Assembly: GCA_002408385.1 (NCBI GenBank)
Contig: DHSB01000215.1
Location: forward strand, 11,765 to 42,120
Direction: 5' to 3'
Source: Myxococcales bacterium UBA5297
GTDB lineage: Bacteria; Myxococcota; Myxococcia; Myxococcales; UBA5297
Length of the DNA stretch: 30,356 bases
Every line of letters starts with the position of its first letter. The stretch's first letter is position 1. The position numbers and the translations under genes were made by a program. Of the stretch, positions 16,274-23,824 are shown in pieces. The notes under the pieces were generated by a model that had not been told where the DNA came from, searched no databases, and saw only the letters and a list, made by a program, of their open reading frames with translations.

Positions 16274-17545
16274 GTGGGGGCGGCGACGAGGCGATCAGTT
16301 GGACGTGACGCGGTGGCCTTCGCGGCGGTGGTCGGCTTCACCGTCTCGGTCTACGCGAGCATCGTCAACGTCTTCCCCTTCCTCGAAGTGGCGCGGCCCG
16401 CGCTGCTGAGCGCGGCGATCGGCTTCGGCGCGCTGATGCTCGGCCGGGTCTCCGGCGGCCTGCCCCTGACCATCGACGGGGTGCGCGGGGTCGCGCTGCT
16501 CGGGCTGTGCGTCTGGACCGCGCTCTCGCCGCGCTGGTCGATAAGGCCGGAGGTCTCGGCCCGCTCGGCGCTCGAGCTGGTCAAGCTCGCCGGCATCTAC
16601 CTGACCATCCTCAACGTCGTCACTTCGCGAAAGCGCCTGGCCATCCTCAGCGGCGCGGCGGTCATCGCCTCGCTGGCCCCGTCGCTGGGGACCATCGACC
16701 ACTGGCGCAACGAGATCGATCTCGTCGAGGGCTTCCGCGCCGCCTGGGAGGGCGTCTACGAGGACCCGAACCACCTGGCGATGAGCCTGGTCGCCATCGT
16801 CCCGGTCGCCGCGGTCTTCGCGCTGCACTCGCCCTCCATCCTCATGCGCGTGCTCGGCGCGCTGGCCGCGGGCACCGGGGTCACCGCCATCATCCTGACC
16901 CACTCGCGCGGAGGCGCGCTCGGGCTCGCGCTCGCGCTGACCCTGTGGGCCCTGAGCGGCACCAAGAAGATGCGCTCGCTCGCCGCGGCCATCGCCGTGG
17001 TCGCCGCCGTGGCGATCTACGCGCCCTCCTCCTTCTGGACCCGTACCGAGTCGATCAGCAGCTTCGAGCGCGACCTGTCGGCCCAGGGGCGCATCTGGGC
17101 CTGGGAGGTCGCCTCGGCCATCAACAAAGACCGGCCCATCGCCGGCGTCGGCGCCGGGGCCTTCCAGTTCGCCTGGGCCACCTACGCGCCGCGGGTCGCG
17201 CGCGAGATGCCGCTGGTCGCCCACAACATCTTCCTCGCGGTGCTCGGCGAGCTCGGCCTCGTCGGGTTCGGGCTGCTGATGCTCTTTGTCGGCAGCGCGC
17301 TCTCCGGAGCGGCCGCGGCCTGGAAGGACCCGGTCGCCGGCGGCCTCGCGCGCGCGCTGTCGGCGGGCCTGGCCGGGTACCTGCTGTGCGACATGCTCAG
17401 CGGCTACGTGCTGTCGGCGCACTTCTTCCTGTTGGTCGCGATGTCGGCCTCCTGCGAGCGGCTCATCGGTCAGGCCGACCAGGCCCCGAAGGCCCGGCGC
17501 GCGCAGAAAGCCTGCCGCAACGCAGGCGGGAGCCAGAGCGGATGA
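16274..17545 (+). CDS. O-antigen ligase / polymerase-like membrane protein
   Basis: This 423-residue protein is strongly hydrophobic, with about 10-11 predicted membrane segments (roughly 14-33, 41-58, 70-88, 105-118, 126-140, 175-190, 195-210, 213-230, 240-255, 325-345 and 355-400). It carries the Wzy_C (O-antigen ligase family) marks: THSRGGALGLALAL after the middle segments, the large periplasmic loop with AQGRIWAWEVASAI and GVGAGAFQFAWA, and AHNIFLAVLGELGLVGFG with the conserved His. Such proteins ligate or polymerise polysaccharide on undecaprenyl carriers at the periplasmic face. GTG at 16274 is preferred because GAGAGG lies 6 nt upstream. The 3' end overlaps the next gene by 4 nt (ATGA), so the pair is probably translated together. 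Ligase cannot be told from polymerase here. Confidence 0.85.
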   Translation: MGAATRRSVGRDAVAFAAVVGFTVSVYASIVNVFPFLEVARPALLSAAIGFGALMLGRVSGGLPLTIDGVRGVALLGLCVWTALSPRWSIRPEVSARSALELVKLAGIYLTILNVVTSRKRLAILSGAAVIASLAPSLGTIDHWRNEIDLVEGFRAAWEGVYEDPNHLAMSLVAIVPVAAVFALHSPSILMRVLGALAAGTGVTAIILTHSRGGALGLALALTLWALSGTKKMRSLAAAIAVVAAVAIYAPSSFWTRTESISSFERDLSAQGRIWAWEVASAINKDRPIAGVGAGAFQFAWATYAPRVAREMPLVAHNIFLAVLGELGLVGFGLLMLFVGSALSGAAAAWKDPVAGGLARALSAGLAGYLLCDMLSGYVLSAHFFLLVAMSASCERLIGQADQAPKARRAQKACRNAGGSQSG

Positions 17546-18693
17546 GACTCGAGCGCCAGATGCCCCGAGCACGGCCCAGGCCGCGGGTGATGCAGTTCGT
17601 CAACAGCCTCCACCTCGGCGGCACCGAGGGCCAGGTGGTCGAGCTGCTGCGCGGGCTCGCCGAGGGCTTCGAGATGCGGGCGGCGGTGATCCACGCCGAA
17701 GGCCCGCACCTGACGAGCGTGCGCCGGCTGGGCATCGAGCCTTTGGCCGTGCCGCTCGCCGGCAGCCTCGCGCGCCCGGAGACCCCGCGGCAGATCGCCC
17801 GGCTTGTCGGAGTGCTCAGGCGCGAGCGGGTCGAATTGGTTCACGCGCACGACTTCTACACCGCGCTGCTCGCGGTCCCGGCCGCGCGTCTCGCCGGAAC
17901 CCGGGCCATCGTCGGCCGGCTCGACCTGGCCCACTGGCTCAACGTGCCCCAGCGCGTCGCGCTCGCCGCGGCGACCCGCAGTGCCCACCACGTGGTCGCC
18001 AACGCCGAGGCCATCAAGCGCGCCATCGTCGAGACCGAGCGCCTGCCGGCCGAGCGGGTCAGCGTCGTGCACAACGGCATCGACCTGGCGCGCTTCGACT
18101 CCGACCTGGGCGGGCCGCTCGCCGGCCCGCTGCCGCCGCTCGAGGGCCGGACGGTAATCGTCCACGTCGCGAACATGACGCACCCGGTGAAGGCTCAGGA
18201 GGTGCTCTTCGAGGCGCTGCGCGCGCTGCGGGCGCGCCGGCCCGAGGTCCTGCTGCTGCTCGCGGGCGACGGGCCGCGCCGCGCCGGGCTCGAGGAGCTT
18301 GCCGCGGCGATGGGCCTGGCCGGCGCGGTCTGCTTTCTTGGCCGGCGTTCGGACGTGCCGGCCATCCTCGCGCGCGGCGACATCGGCGTGCTCTGCTCGA
18401 GCGCCGAGGGGCTCTCGAACGCGATCATCGAAGGGATGGCCGCCTCGCTGCCGATGGTGGTGACCGACGCGGGCGGCAACGGCGAGCTGGTGCGCGACGA
18501 GGAGAACGGGTTCGTCGTGCCGATAGGCTCCTCGACGATGCTCGCCTCGCGGCTGGAGATGCTCGCCCGGGCGCGCCCGCTGCGCACGAAGATGGGCCAG
18601 GCGGGCCGCGCCTTCGTCGAGCACGAGCTGCGCCTGGAACGGCTGCTCGAGCGCCACGAGGCGCTCTATCGGAAGGTCCTGAGCGAAGGGTAG
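17542..18693 (+). CDS. Glycosyltransferase family 4 (GT-B fold)
   Basis: The 383-residue product has the GT4 layout. The N-terminal domain opens with VMQFVNSLHLGGTEGQVVEL, a GG-rich acceptor loop, and continues through LVHAHDFYTALL. HNGIDLARFD marks the linker. The C-terminal donor domain has VANMTHPVKAQEVLFEAL, LLLAGDGPRR and the EX7E motif EGLSNAIIE with Glu289 and Glu297. GT4 enzymes use nucleotide sugars and retain the anomeric configuration; the sugar here is not predictable. ATG at 17542 overlaps the upstream TGA (ATGA), with GGAG 9 nt upstream. Coupling to the O-antigen-ligase-like gene points to surface polysaccharide assembly. A strong terminator follows at 18713, closing a two-gene unit. 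Confidence 0.9.
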   Translation: MRLERQMPRARPRPRVMQFVNSLHLGGTEGQVVELLRGLAEGFEMRAAVIHAEGPHLTSVRRLGIEPLAVPLAGSLARPETPRQIARLVGVLRRERVELVHAHDFYTALLAVPAARLAGTRAIVGRLDLAHWLNVPQRVALAAATRSAHHVVANAEAIKRAIVETERLPAERVSVVHNGIDLARFDSDLGGPLAGPLPPLEGRTVIVHVANMTHPVKAQEVLFEALRALRARRPEVLLLLAGDGPRRAGLEELAAAMGLAGAVCFLGRRSDVPAILARGDIGVLCSSAEGLSNAIIEGMAASLPMVVTDAGGNGELVRDEENGFVVPIGSSTMLASRLEMLARARPLRTKMGQAGRAFVEHELRLERLLERHEALYRKVLSEG

Positions 18694-18712
18694 GGGCGGG
18701 GGTGGGAGAGCG

Positions 18713-18752
18713 GGTCCCGGCGCGGGTTCCTTGCGCCGGGACCTGCTTGTGT
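18713..18752 (+). terminator. Rho-independent terminator after the glycan genes
   Basis: A perfect 11-bp stem GGTCCCGGCGC (18713-18723) and GCGCCGGGACC (18733-18743) closes a 9-nt loop and is followed by TGCTTGTGT. It begins 20 nt after the glycosyltransferase stop. Confidence 0.75.
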
Positions 18753-18861
18753 CCGCGAGGAGCGCGGGCGTCCGGGCCGAGGACCCGAGCTCGGCGCTGT
18801 CTCGACCAGCGACCGCCAGAGCGCGCGCCAGTTGGTCCCCGCCGCCCCTCGTCTTCTCGCG

Positions 18862-18915
18862 GGCGGCGCGCGTGAAAGTCCCCTCTCCCACGCTTGCGCG
18901 GGAAGAGGGGATTTC
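18862..18915 (+). repeat. Family I palindrome, copy 3
   Basis: GCGCGTGAAAGTCCCCTCTC begins the left arm at 18869; the right arm is GCGCGGGAAGAGGGGA at about 18896-18911. Its sequence is the near-exact inverse of the element at 23483-23540, and its left part resembles 14844-14863. Confidence 0.7.
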
Positions 18916-19104
18916 GGGGCGAGGGCTGCCCCGAATCAGCTCGAGCGTCGCGTGCTGTTCCTCGGTCAAACGAGCGGTTGCCGAGACGGCGAAACCTCTC
19001 CCCAAGCCGGCCGAGCTGGAACCAAAAGGAATCCGGGAGGTCGGGGGCGGCCGGCAGACCCCAGGCTTCAGATTCTTGCCAGTCTGGTCAGACTCTGCCG
19101 AGTA

Positions 19105-19190
19105 GGTCTCCAACCCCCCTCTTCCTACGGCGCGCTTTCGGCGCCGATTGCTCGCCGCGAGCCTCTCAGCGCGCCGGAGGAGAGGGGACC
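19105..19190 (+). repeat. Family I palindrome, copy 4
   Basis: The arms CCCCTCTTCCTACGGCGCGC (19115-19134) and GCGCGCCGGAGGAGAGGGG (19169-19187) are inverse complements with small gaps. The TCTCAGCGCGCCG box at 19164-19176 is identical to 14906-14918. Confidence 0.65.
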
Positions 19191-19322
19191 GCGTCCCGCG
19201 CGGCGCTCGCTGGTCGAGAACCACGGTCGCGCGGCCCTCGAGAAGACGGGAGCCGCGCGATGACAGCCGGGCAAAGGCTCGGTACGACGCTCAGGGTGAC
19301 CGGTGGTCGAGCTCTCGCTTCT

Positions 19323-21164
19323 TTACGGTCGGCGCCGGCGCACGAAGGCGAGCAGGCCAAGCGCGAGCAGCGGCAGGGGCGCGCCGGCCGCGGCCGAGCA
19401 GCCGCCGGCCGACGAGCCATCGCCGAAGAAGTCGACCTTCGAGGAGCCGCCGGCGCGCTCGCCCCCGCCCAACTCGAGGATGCGCTTCGCCAGCCTCTCG
19501 CGCGCCTGCATGATCGCCTCGGGATCGTCGCCCGCGGCCGCGTAGGCGGTCGGCAGCACCTCGAGCGCGGTGCGCCGGGCCATCGCCGGGTCGCCCAGCT
19601 TCGAGACGAGCGCGAGGTACTCGTAGTCCTCGATCCCCTCGCGGATCATCTTCAGGCGGATCGAGGCGACCGGCACCCCGCTCGAGCCGCCGATCTTCGC
19701 CGGGGTCCCCGGGTAGAAGAGCGTGCCGTCGCCGTTGCCGTTGAAGTCGAACTGGCTCTTCCACGGGTCCTTGCCGTAGGCGTTGACCGTCTCGTAGTAG
19801 AGCTCGCCGGTGACGCCTTGCTTGAAGTTGGCCCACCCCATCAGCCGGTTGCGCGCGGCCGAGACGTCGATCATGTAGCTGGGCCAGTCGAAGCCCGGCT
19901 GCAGGCTGCCGAACGAGCAGCCTTGGCTCATGCAGCTCTGGTACATCCACAGCCGCTTGCCCGAGGCGACGAAGTCGTCGTACTGCGGCCGCTGGTCGCC
20001 GTCGTACGGCGCGACCGTGTTCTCCATGTGGTTGATCGCCGGGACGATGATGTCGATGTCGTCGAGCACCCCGTTCTCGGTGGCGCCGGGGAGGCTGGTG
20101 GTGACGAGCTTGGGGATCTCGGGGTCGGCCTGGCGGATCAGGTCGGCGCGGGTGGGGATGTCGCTCCAGGGGTTGCCCCAGCCCGGCTCGTCGGCGGTGT
20201 AGTCGTAGAGCCGGTCGAACCAGCCGCGGTCGCGGAAGTGGTCGGCGAGCTTGCGGTAGTTGTCGACGGTGCGCGGCCAGTTGAACTGCGCGCTCGTCAG
20301 GCGCGCGCCCGGCAGCCGGGTTTGAGCCGTGCCGTCGAGCAGCGGCCCGAAGACCTCGTCGAACTGCGACCAGTCGTCGCCGTCGGGACGCAGCACCCAG
20401 AGGTTGGGCAGGCTGATGCGGTGGTCGAGCGCGAGCTGCGCGTACTTGGTGGCGAGCTTGGCGCGTTCGAGGTTGTTGCCGCATTCGGTCGAGCCGGTGT
20501 GCGCGAGGCACATGTTGCCGGCGTAGATGAGGAACGCGGTCTCCAGCGTCGGGGTCGAGGGCAGCTCGAAGTTCCAGACCTCGAGCTCGACCGGGACCTC
20601 GGCGCGGAAACCGTCGGCTTCGACCGCGACCTTGCCGCGGTAGACCCCGGGGGTGGCGTCGCGGGGCACGAGCAGGTCGATCCAGATCGCGCGCGACTCG
20701 TTGGCCGGGACGGTGAAGGGGAAGGCCTTGCGCTGCTCGCCGTCGACCTCGTCGACCGCGGGCACCAGCGCGTCGGGCCAGCGGCCGGTCTCTCCAATGG
20801 TGCCCGAGGGTTGGGTGATGTCGATGAGCTCGGCGCGGTAGAGCGAGACGGCGCTCGCGGGGATGGTCGAGCGGGCGGGGCCGTCGAAATCGCTCACGCT
20901 GGCGCGCACGCCGCTGAGCGAGCCGCTGTCGGCGCGCACGACGACCTGGAAGGCTTCCCACTCGTTGCGCGCCGCGGCGATGCGGGCGACGGCGCTGTTC
21001 TTCGGCCGGGCGCCCGGCTTGACCTTGACCATCGCCGACTCGGCGTAGACGGTCGGCTCGGCGCGGGCGGCCGCGGGGAGCGCAGCGGCGGCGGCGAGCG
21101 CCATCCCGAGCTTGCTCAGGGACCGGAGCATCGACCGCCGGCTGCGTGAGGGTTCGTGTCTCAT
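19323..21164 (-). CDS. Exported GH123/DUF4091-like glycosidase with MYXO-CTERM-like tail
   Basis: The 613-residue protein resembles DUF4091 / GH123-type proteins. An N-terminal beta-rich domain (about 36-205; AARNEWEAFQVVVRADSG, TPGVYRGKVAVEADGF) precedes a TIM-barrel-like part (210-540). YTADEPGWGN places adjacent Asp325-Glu326 where GH123 enzymes keep their Asp-Glu pair for substrate-assisted catalysis on N-acetylhexosamines. The motifs WMYQSCMSQG, LMGWANFKQGVTGELYYET and LKMIREGIEDYEYLALV agree with the family. ATG at 21164 is chosen because it keeps SRRSMLRSL ahead of the hydrophobic signal (a Tat-like twin arginine) with probable cleavage after AAARA. The C-terminus, GGCSAAAGAPLPL then a hydrophobic helix and RRRR, is a MYXO-CTERM-type sorting tail, predicting surface anchoring. 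The substrate is unknown. Confidence 0.85.
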   Translation of the reverse strand: MRHEPSRSRRSMLRSLSKLGMALAAAAALPAAARAEPTVYAESAMVKVKPGARPKNSAVARIAAARNEWEAFQVVVRADSGSLSGVRASVSDFDGPARSTIPASAVSLYRAELIDITQPSGTIGETGRWPDALVPAVDEVDGEQRKAFPFTVPANESRAIWIDLLVPRDATPGVYRGKVAVEADGFRAEVPVELEVWNFELPSTPTLETAFLIYAGNMCLAHTGSTECGNNLERAKLATKYAQLALDHRISLPNLWVLRPDGDDWSQFDEVFGPLLDGTAQTRLPGARLTSAQFNWPRTVDNYRKLADHFRDRGWFDRLYDYTADEPGWGNPWSDIPTRADLIRQADPEIPKLVTTSLPGATENGVLDDIDIIVPAINHMENTVAPYDGDQRPQYDDFVASGKRLWMYQSCMSQGCSFGSLQPGFDWPSYMIDVSAARNRLMGWANFKQGVTGELYYETVNAYGKDPWKSQFDFNGNGDGTLFYPGTPAKIGGSSGVPVASIRLKMIREGIEDYEYLALVSKLGDPAMARRTALEVLPTAYAAAGDDPEAIMQARERLAKRILELGGGERAGGSSKVDFFGDGSSAGGCSAAAGAPLPLLALGLLAFVRRRRP

Positions 21165-21548
21165 GGCCCGAGCAAACCGGCGGGTGCGGCAATTCTTCCG
21201 GCGAGAGTCGAGAGTCGATCGGTCGCGGATTGGTGGGGACGCATAGCCATGCGCCCGGCGAGGAATCGGGCAGATGCGCGGCCGATGCCGGCGGCCGGCA
21301 GCGCAGGCCGGCCCTCCCGAAATCGGCGACCCCGGCGCCCGGCACGAAGGCTCACCAAGGCCGGCTTTCCGGTCGCGCCGACGAGCAGCGCTTCCTCGCG
21401 TTTGACAGCGTCCGAGCGGTGTTTAGAGAGATCGGTCGTCGGGCATAGGTTCCGGGGCCGCGACGTTGATCGACTCGGGGAAAAGGTCGAGGAGCAGGAG
21501 TCGAAACCCCGGAAGACGGTCCGTCACCAAAGAGCAAGGAGGCTGAAG
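21165..21548. other. Divergent spacer between the GH123-like and zinc-ribbon genes
   Basis: This 384-bp gap starts with sequence upstream of the minus-strand gene. It has GAGAGTC heptads (21202-21215), the family II copy at 21216-21277, GC-rich sequence with GCCGGC pieces to about 21375, and AGGAGG at 21537-21542 before the zinc-ribbon gene. No clear promoter was seen. Confidence 0.5.
21216..21277 (+). repeat. Family II palindromic repeat, copy 3
   Basis: CGATCGGTCGCGGATTGGTG leads into the imperfect GGACGCAT/ATGCGCCC palindrome and then GAGGAATCGGGCAGATGC. It is the plus-strand counterpart of 16032-16094, so the two copies are in opposite orientation. Confidence 0.75.
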
Positions 21549-21740
21549 ATGACCTGGAAGTGCGTTGCTTGTGGCAACCGGGTCTCGCGGCGCCATGTCC
21601 CCGCCGCGTGCCCTCGCTGTGGAGTGGAGCTGCTGGTCTCGTCCGGCGACCGCCGGCGCGGCGCCGGCCCGAACTCAGAGAGCCTCTTCGATTCGTGGCT
21701 CAAGCTCGGGCTCGACTGGGCCGATCGCTCGGCTGGTTAG
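21549..21740 (+). CDS. Small rubredoxin-like zinc-ribbon protein
   Basis: A 63-residue protein starts at ATG 21549 behind a strong AGGAGG (21537-21542, 6-nt spacing). It begins MTWKCVACGNRV and continues to AACPRCGVELL, giving two CxxC knuckles (Cys5/Cys8 and Cys21/Cys24) 12 residues apart. That is the rubredoxin-like zinc-ribbon pattern found at the end of rubrerythrins and in many tiny regulators; with only this it could bind Zn or Fe. The rest is a short basic linker and an amphipathic helix with LFDSWLKLGLDWADR. The htrA-type gene starts 92 nt downstream, so the two could share a transcript. Its function is unknown. Confidence 0.8.
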   Translation: MTWKCVACGNRVSRRHVPAACPRCGVELLVSSGDRRRGAGPNSESLFDSWLKLGLDWADRSAG

Positions 21741-21832
21741 GCCGACTCTCCACGACCTCGCCCCGAAGGAAGGGCCGCGCCCGGCTGCGAGCCCGGGCGC
21801 TGGCCCGTCGATCGCTTTCAGGAGGTGCATCC

Positions 21833-23338
21833 ATGAAGCTCGTCCATGTCGCCCCCGCGCTCACCTCGAGCCGGCGGTTGGTCTCGTCCTTGAGCGCGGC
21901 CGCTCTGCTCGCCGCCGTCCCGGCAATGCCCGCCCCATCGCTCGCCGCCTCTGGCCAGCCTTGGCAGGAGCGGGCCCCGAGCGCGCCGCTGCTGCCGCGC
22001 GGCTACAGTCCGCTGCCTTCGCTCGCGGGCCTGGTCAAGGAGCTCAACCCCGCGGTCGTCAACATCTACACGACGCAGATCACCAAGCAGGCGGCCCGGC
22101 CCGAGCTGGGAGATCCGTTCTCCGACTTCTTCGGCCGCGGCTCGCCCTTCGGCCGCGACAACCCCTTCGAGCGCTTCTTCAGCGGGCCGCGCGGCGAGCT
22201 GCGCCAGAGCGCCCTCGGGTCGGGCTTCTTCATCAGCCCCGATGGCTACCTGCTGACCAACCACCACGTCGTCGCCAAGGCGAGCGAGATCAAGGTGAAG
22301 CTCGCCGACGAGCGCACCTTCGAGGCGAAGCTGGTCGGCAGCGACGAGAAGACCGACATCGCGCTGCTCAAGGTCGAGGCGCCCGAGACGCTGCCGTTCG
22401 CCTACCTCGGCGACTCGGACAAGCTCGAGGTCGGCGACTGGGTCATCGCCATCGGCAACCCCTTCGGCCTGGGCCACACGGTCACCGCGGGCATCATCAG
22501 CGGCAAGGACCGCCAGATAGGCCAGGGGCCGTACGACGACTTCTTGCAGACCGACGCCTCCATCAACCCGGGCAACTCCGGTGGCCCGCTGTTCGACTCG
22601 GCCGGCGACGTGGTGGGGATCAACACCGCCATCGTCGCCGGCGGCAGCGGCGTCGGCTTCGCCGTGCCCGTCAACCTGGTCAAGAGCCTGGTCACGCAGC
22701 TTCGCGACAGCGGCAAGGTGACCCGCGGCTGGCTCGGGGTGGGGATCCAGGAGCTGACCGAGGAGCTCGCCAAGGGCATCGGGGTCGAGCCGCGCAGCGG
22801 GGTGCTCGTCGGGCAGGTCTTCCCCGGCAGCCCGGCCGAGAAGGCCGGCGTCGAGGCCGGCGACGTCGTCGTCTCCATCGACGGCAAGCCGGTCCGCGAC
22901 ACCCGAAAGCTGACGACGCTCGTCGCCGGCATCGGGCCGGGCAGCGAGGCGCGCGTCGAGGTGCTGCGCAACGGCTCGCGCAAGAGCCTGAAGGTCAAGC
23001 TCGCCGAGCGCGAGAGCGGCGAGCAGAGCGCGCTTGGAGGGCCGAAGGGCAGGGCGGGCGAGGCCGAGCTCGGGTTGAGCCTCACGCCGGTCACCCCGGA
23101 GTCCGCGCGACAGCTCGGGCTTGGGCAGGGCGCCAAGGGGCTCGTCGTCGAGCAGGTCGCGCCCTCGAGCCCGGCGGCCGGAGTCCTGCGGCCCGGCGAC
23201 GTGATCCTCGAGGTCAACCGGAAGCGCGTCGCGAGTCTCTCGGACTTCTCGCGCGCTCTCTCCGCCGGCGAGGCCGAGCGCGTGCTGCTGCGGGTCCAAC
23301 GCGGCCAGGTGCAGGTCTTCGTCGTCGTGCGCCGATAG
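21833..23338 (+). CDS. HtrA/DegP-type periplasmic serine protease
   Basis: The 501-residue product is a Do-like (DegP/DegQ/MucD) protease that degrades or refolds damaged envelope proteins. A signal peptide spans about residues 1-39 (hydrophobic core SSLSAAALLAAVPAM, then SLAAS). The trypsin-like domain has TNHHVV with His145, KTDIALL with Asp175 and GNSGGPLF with Ser249. PDZ1 lies at about 300-385 (GWLGVGIQELTEELA, GSPAEKAGVEAGDVVVSIDG) and PDZ2 at about 410-500 (GLSLTPVTPESARQLG, AAGVLRPGDVILEVNRK), so the two-PDZ architecture is complete. ATG at 21833 is supported by AGGAGG at 21820-21825, 7 nt upstream. DegP, DegQ and MucD cannot be separated from sequence alone, so no symbol is given. 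Confidence 0.95.
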   Translation: MKLVHVAPALTSSRRLVSSLSAAALLAAVPAMPAPSLAASGQPWQERAPSAPLLPRGYSPLPSLAGLVKELNPAVVNIYTTQITKQAARPELGDPFSDFFGRGSPFGRDNPFERFFSGPRGELRQSALGSGFFISPDGYLLTNHHVVAKASEIKVKLADERTFEAKLVGSDEKTDIALLKVEAPETLPFAYLGDSDKLEVGDWVIAIGNPFGLGHTVTAGIISGKDRQIGQGPYDDFLQTDASINPGNSGGPLFDSAGDVVGINTAIVAGGSGVGFAVPVNLVKSLVTQLRDSGKVTRGWLGVGIQELTEELAKGIGVEPRSGVLVGQVFPGSPAEKAGVEAGDVVVSIDGKPVRDTRKLTTLVAGIGPGSEARVEVLRNGSRKSLKVKLAERESGEQSALGGPKGRAGEAELGLSLTPVTPESARQLGLGQGAKGLVVEQVAPSSPAAGVLRPGDVILEVNRKRVASLSDFSRALSAGEAERVLLRVQRGQVQVFVVVRR

Positions 23339-23824
23339 CGCTTTGGGGTCGAGAGGTCGAAGGCCTCTCGATGAGCGCTGAAGAGGTGTCGACGAATCAG
23401 CCGGAGCGCCAGCCTTCGTGCTGGCGGCCCGGCGTCTCGTGGTACCGGATAGAAGGGGCCCGCGATCGGTTGCACCCCTGAATCCCCTCTTCCCGCGCGA
23501 GCGCGGGAAGAGGGGACTTTCACTTGCTCGCGCGCGGTGGTTCTACGGCAATCGGCTGTTCGTTCGTGGGATGCAGCCGTCCAAAGGACCGGTAACGAGC
23601 TCGGGCCCGACTTCGCCTCCCTCGTTCCTCGGGAGGCTACGCTCGGGGTGAGCCGGTGGCCCCGCAAGCTGCGGTCTGCCGCGAGGCCCGAACCCAGCCG
23701 CGAGCCTTCCTCGCAGGCAAGGCCGTGAGGCGGGCGCGAAGGGGCGATCCCTCCGCGCCCGCCTCTGGTAGTTTCTGCGCGCCCGGGCCCTCAGGTCCGG
23801 CGGACGATTCGAGGAACCGACGCG
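23339..23824. other. Repeat-rich spacer between the protease and HD-domain genes
   Basis: In 486 bp there is a hairpin at 23407-23426 (CGCCAGC, loop cttcgt, GCTGGCG), the family I element at 23483-23540, and a CTACGCTCGGGGTGAGCCGG phrase at 23638-23657. A TAGTTT hexamer at 23769-23774 is a weak -10 candidate for the HD gene. No convincing gene. Confidence 0.5.
23483..23540 (-). repeat. Family I palindrome, copy 5, with a perfect 16-bp stem
   Basis: TCCCCTCTTCCCGCGC (23483-23498) and GCGCGGGAAGAGGGGA (23501-23516) are perfect inverse complements separated only by GA. On the plus strand CTTTCACTT follows. Read on the minus strand, the element continues upstream with GTGAAAG as in copy 3. It lies 145 nt behind the protease gene and may also stop transcription. 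Confidence 0.75.

Larger units (their letters stand above)
18694..19322. other. Long spacer between convergent genes
   Basis: The 629-bp gap separates the convergent GT4 gene and the GH123-like gene. It contains the terminator (18713-18752), family I copies at 18862-18915 and 19105-19190, and a GACGCTCAGGGTGACCGGTG phrase at 19287-19306. The 190 bp between the two repeats (18916-19104) is open on the minus strand and reads SATARLTEEQHATLELIRG, faintly like a decayed transposase N-terminus, but it is too short to call. Confidence 0.5.

Noticed and set aside
18894..21149. Open plus-strand frame of 751 codons over the GH123-like gene
   Set aside because: It is antisense to a gene with a signal peptide, catalytic motif and sorting tail, and its own translation has no domain pattern.
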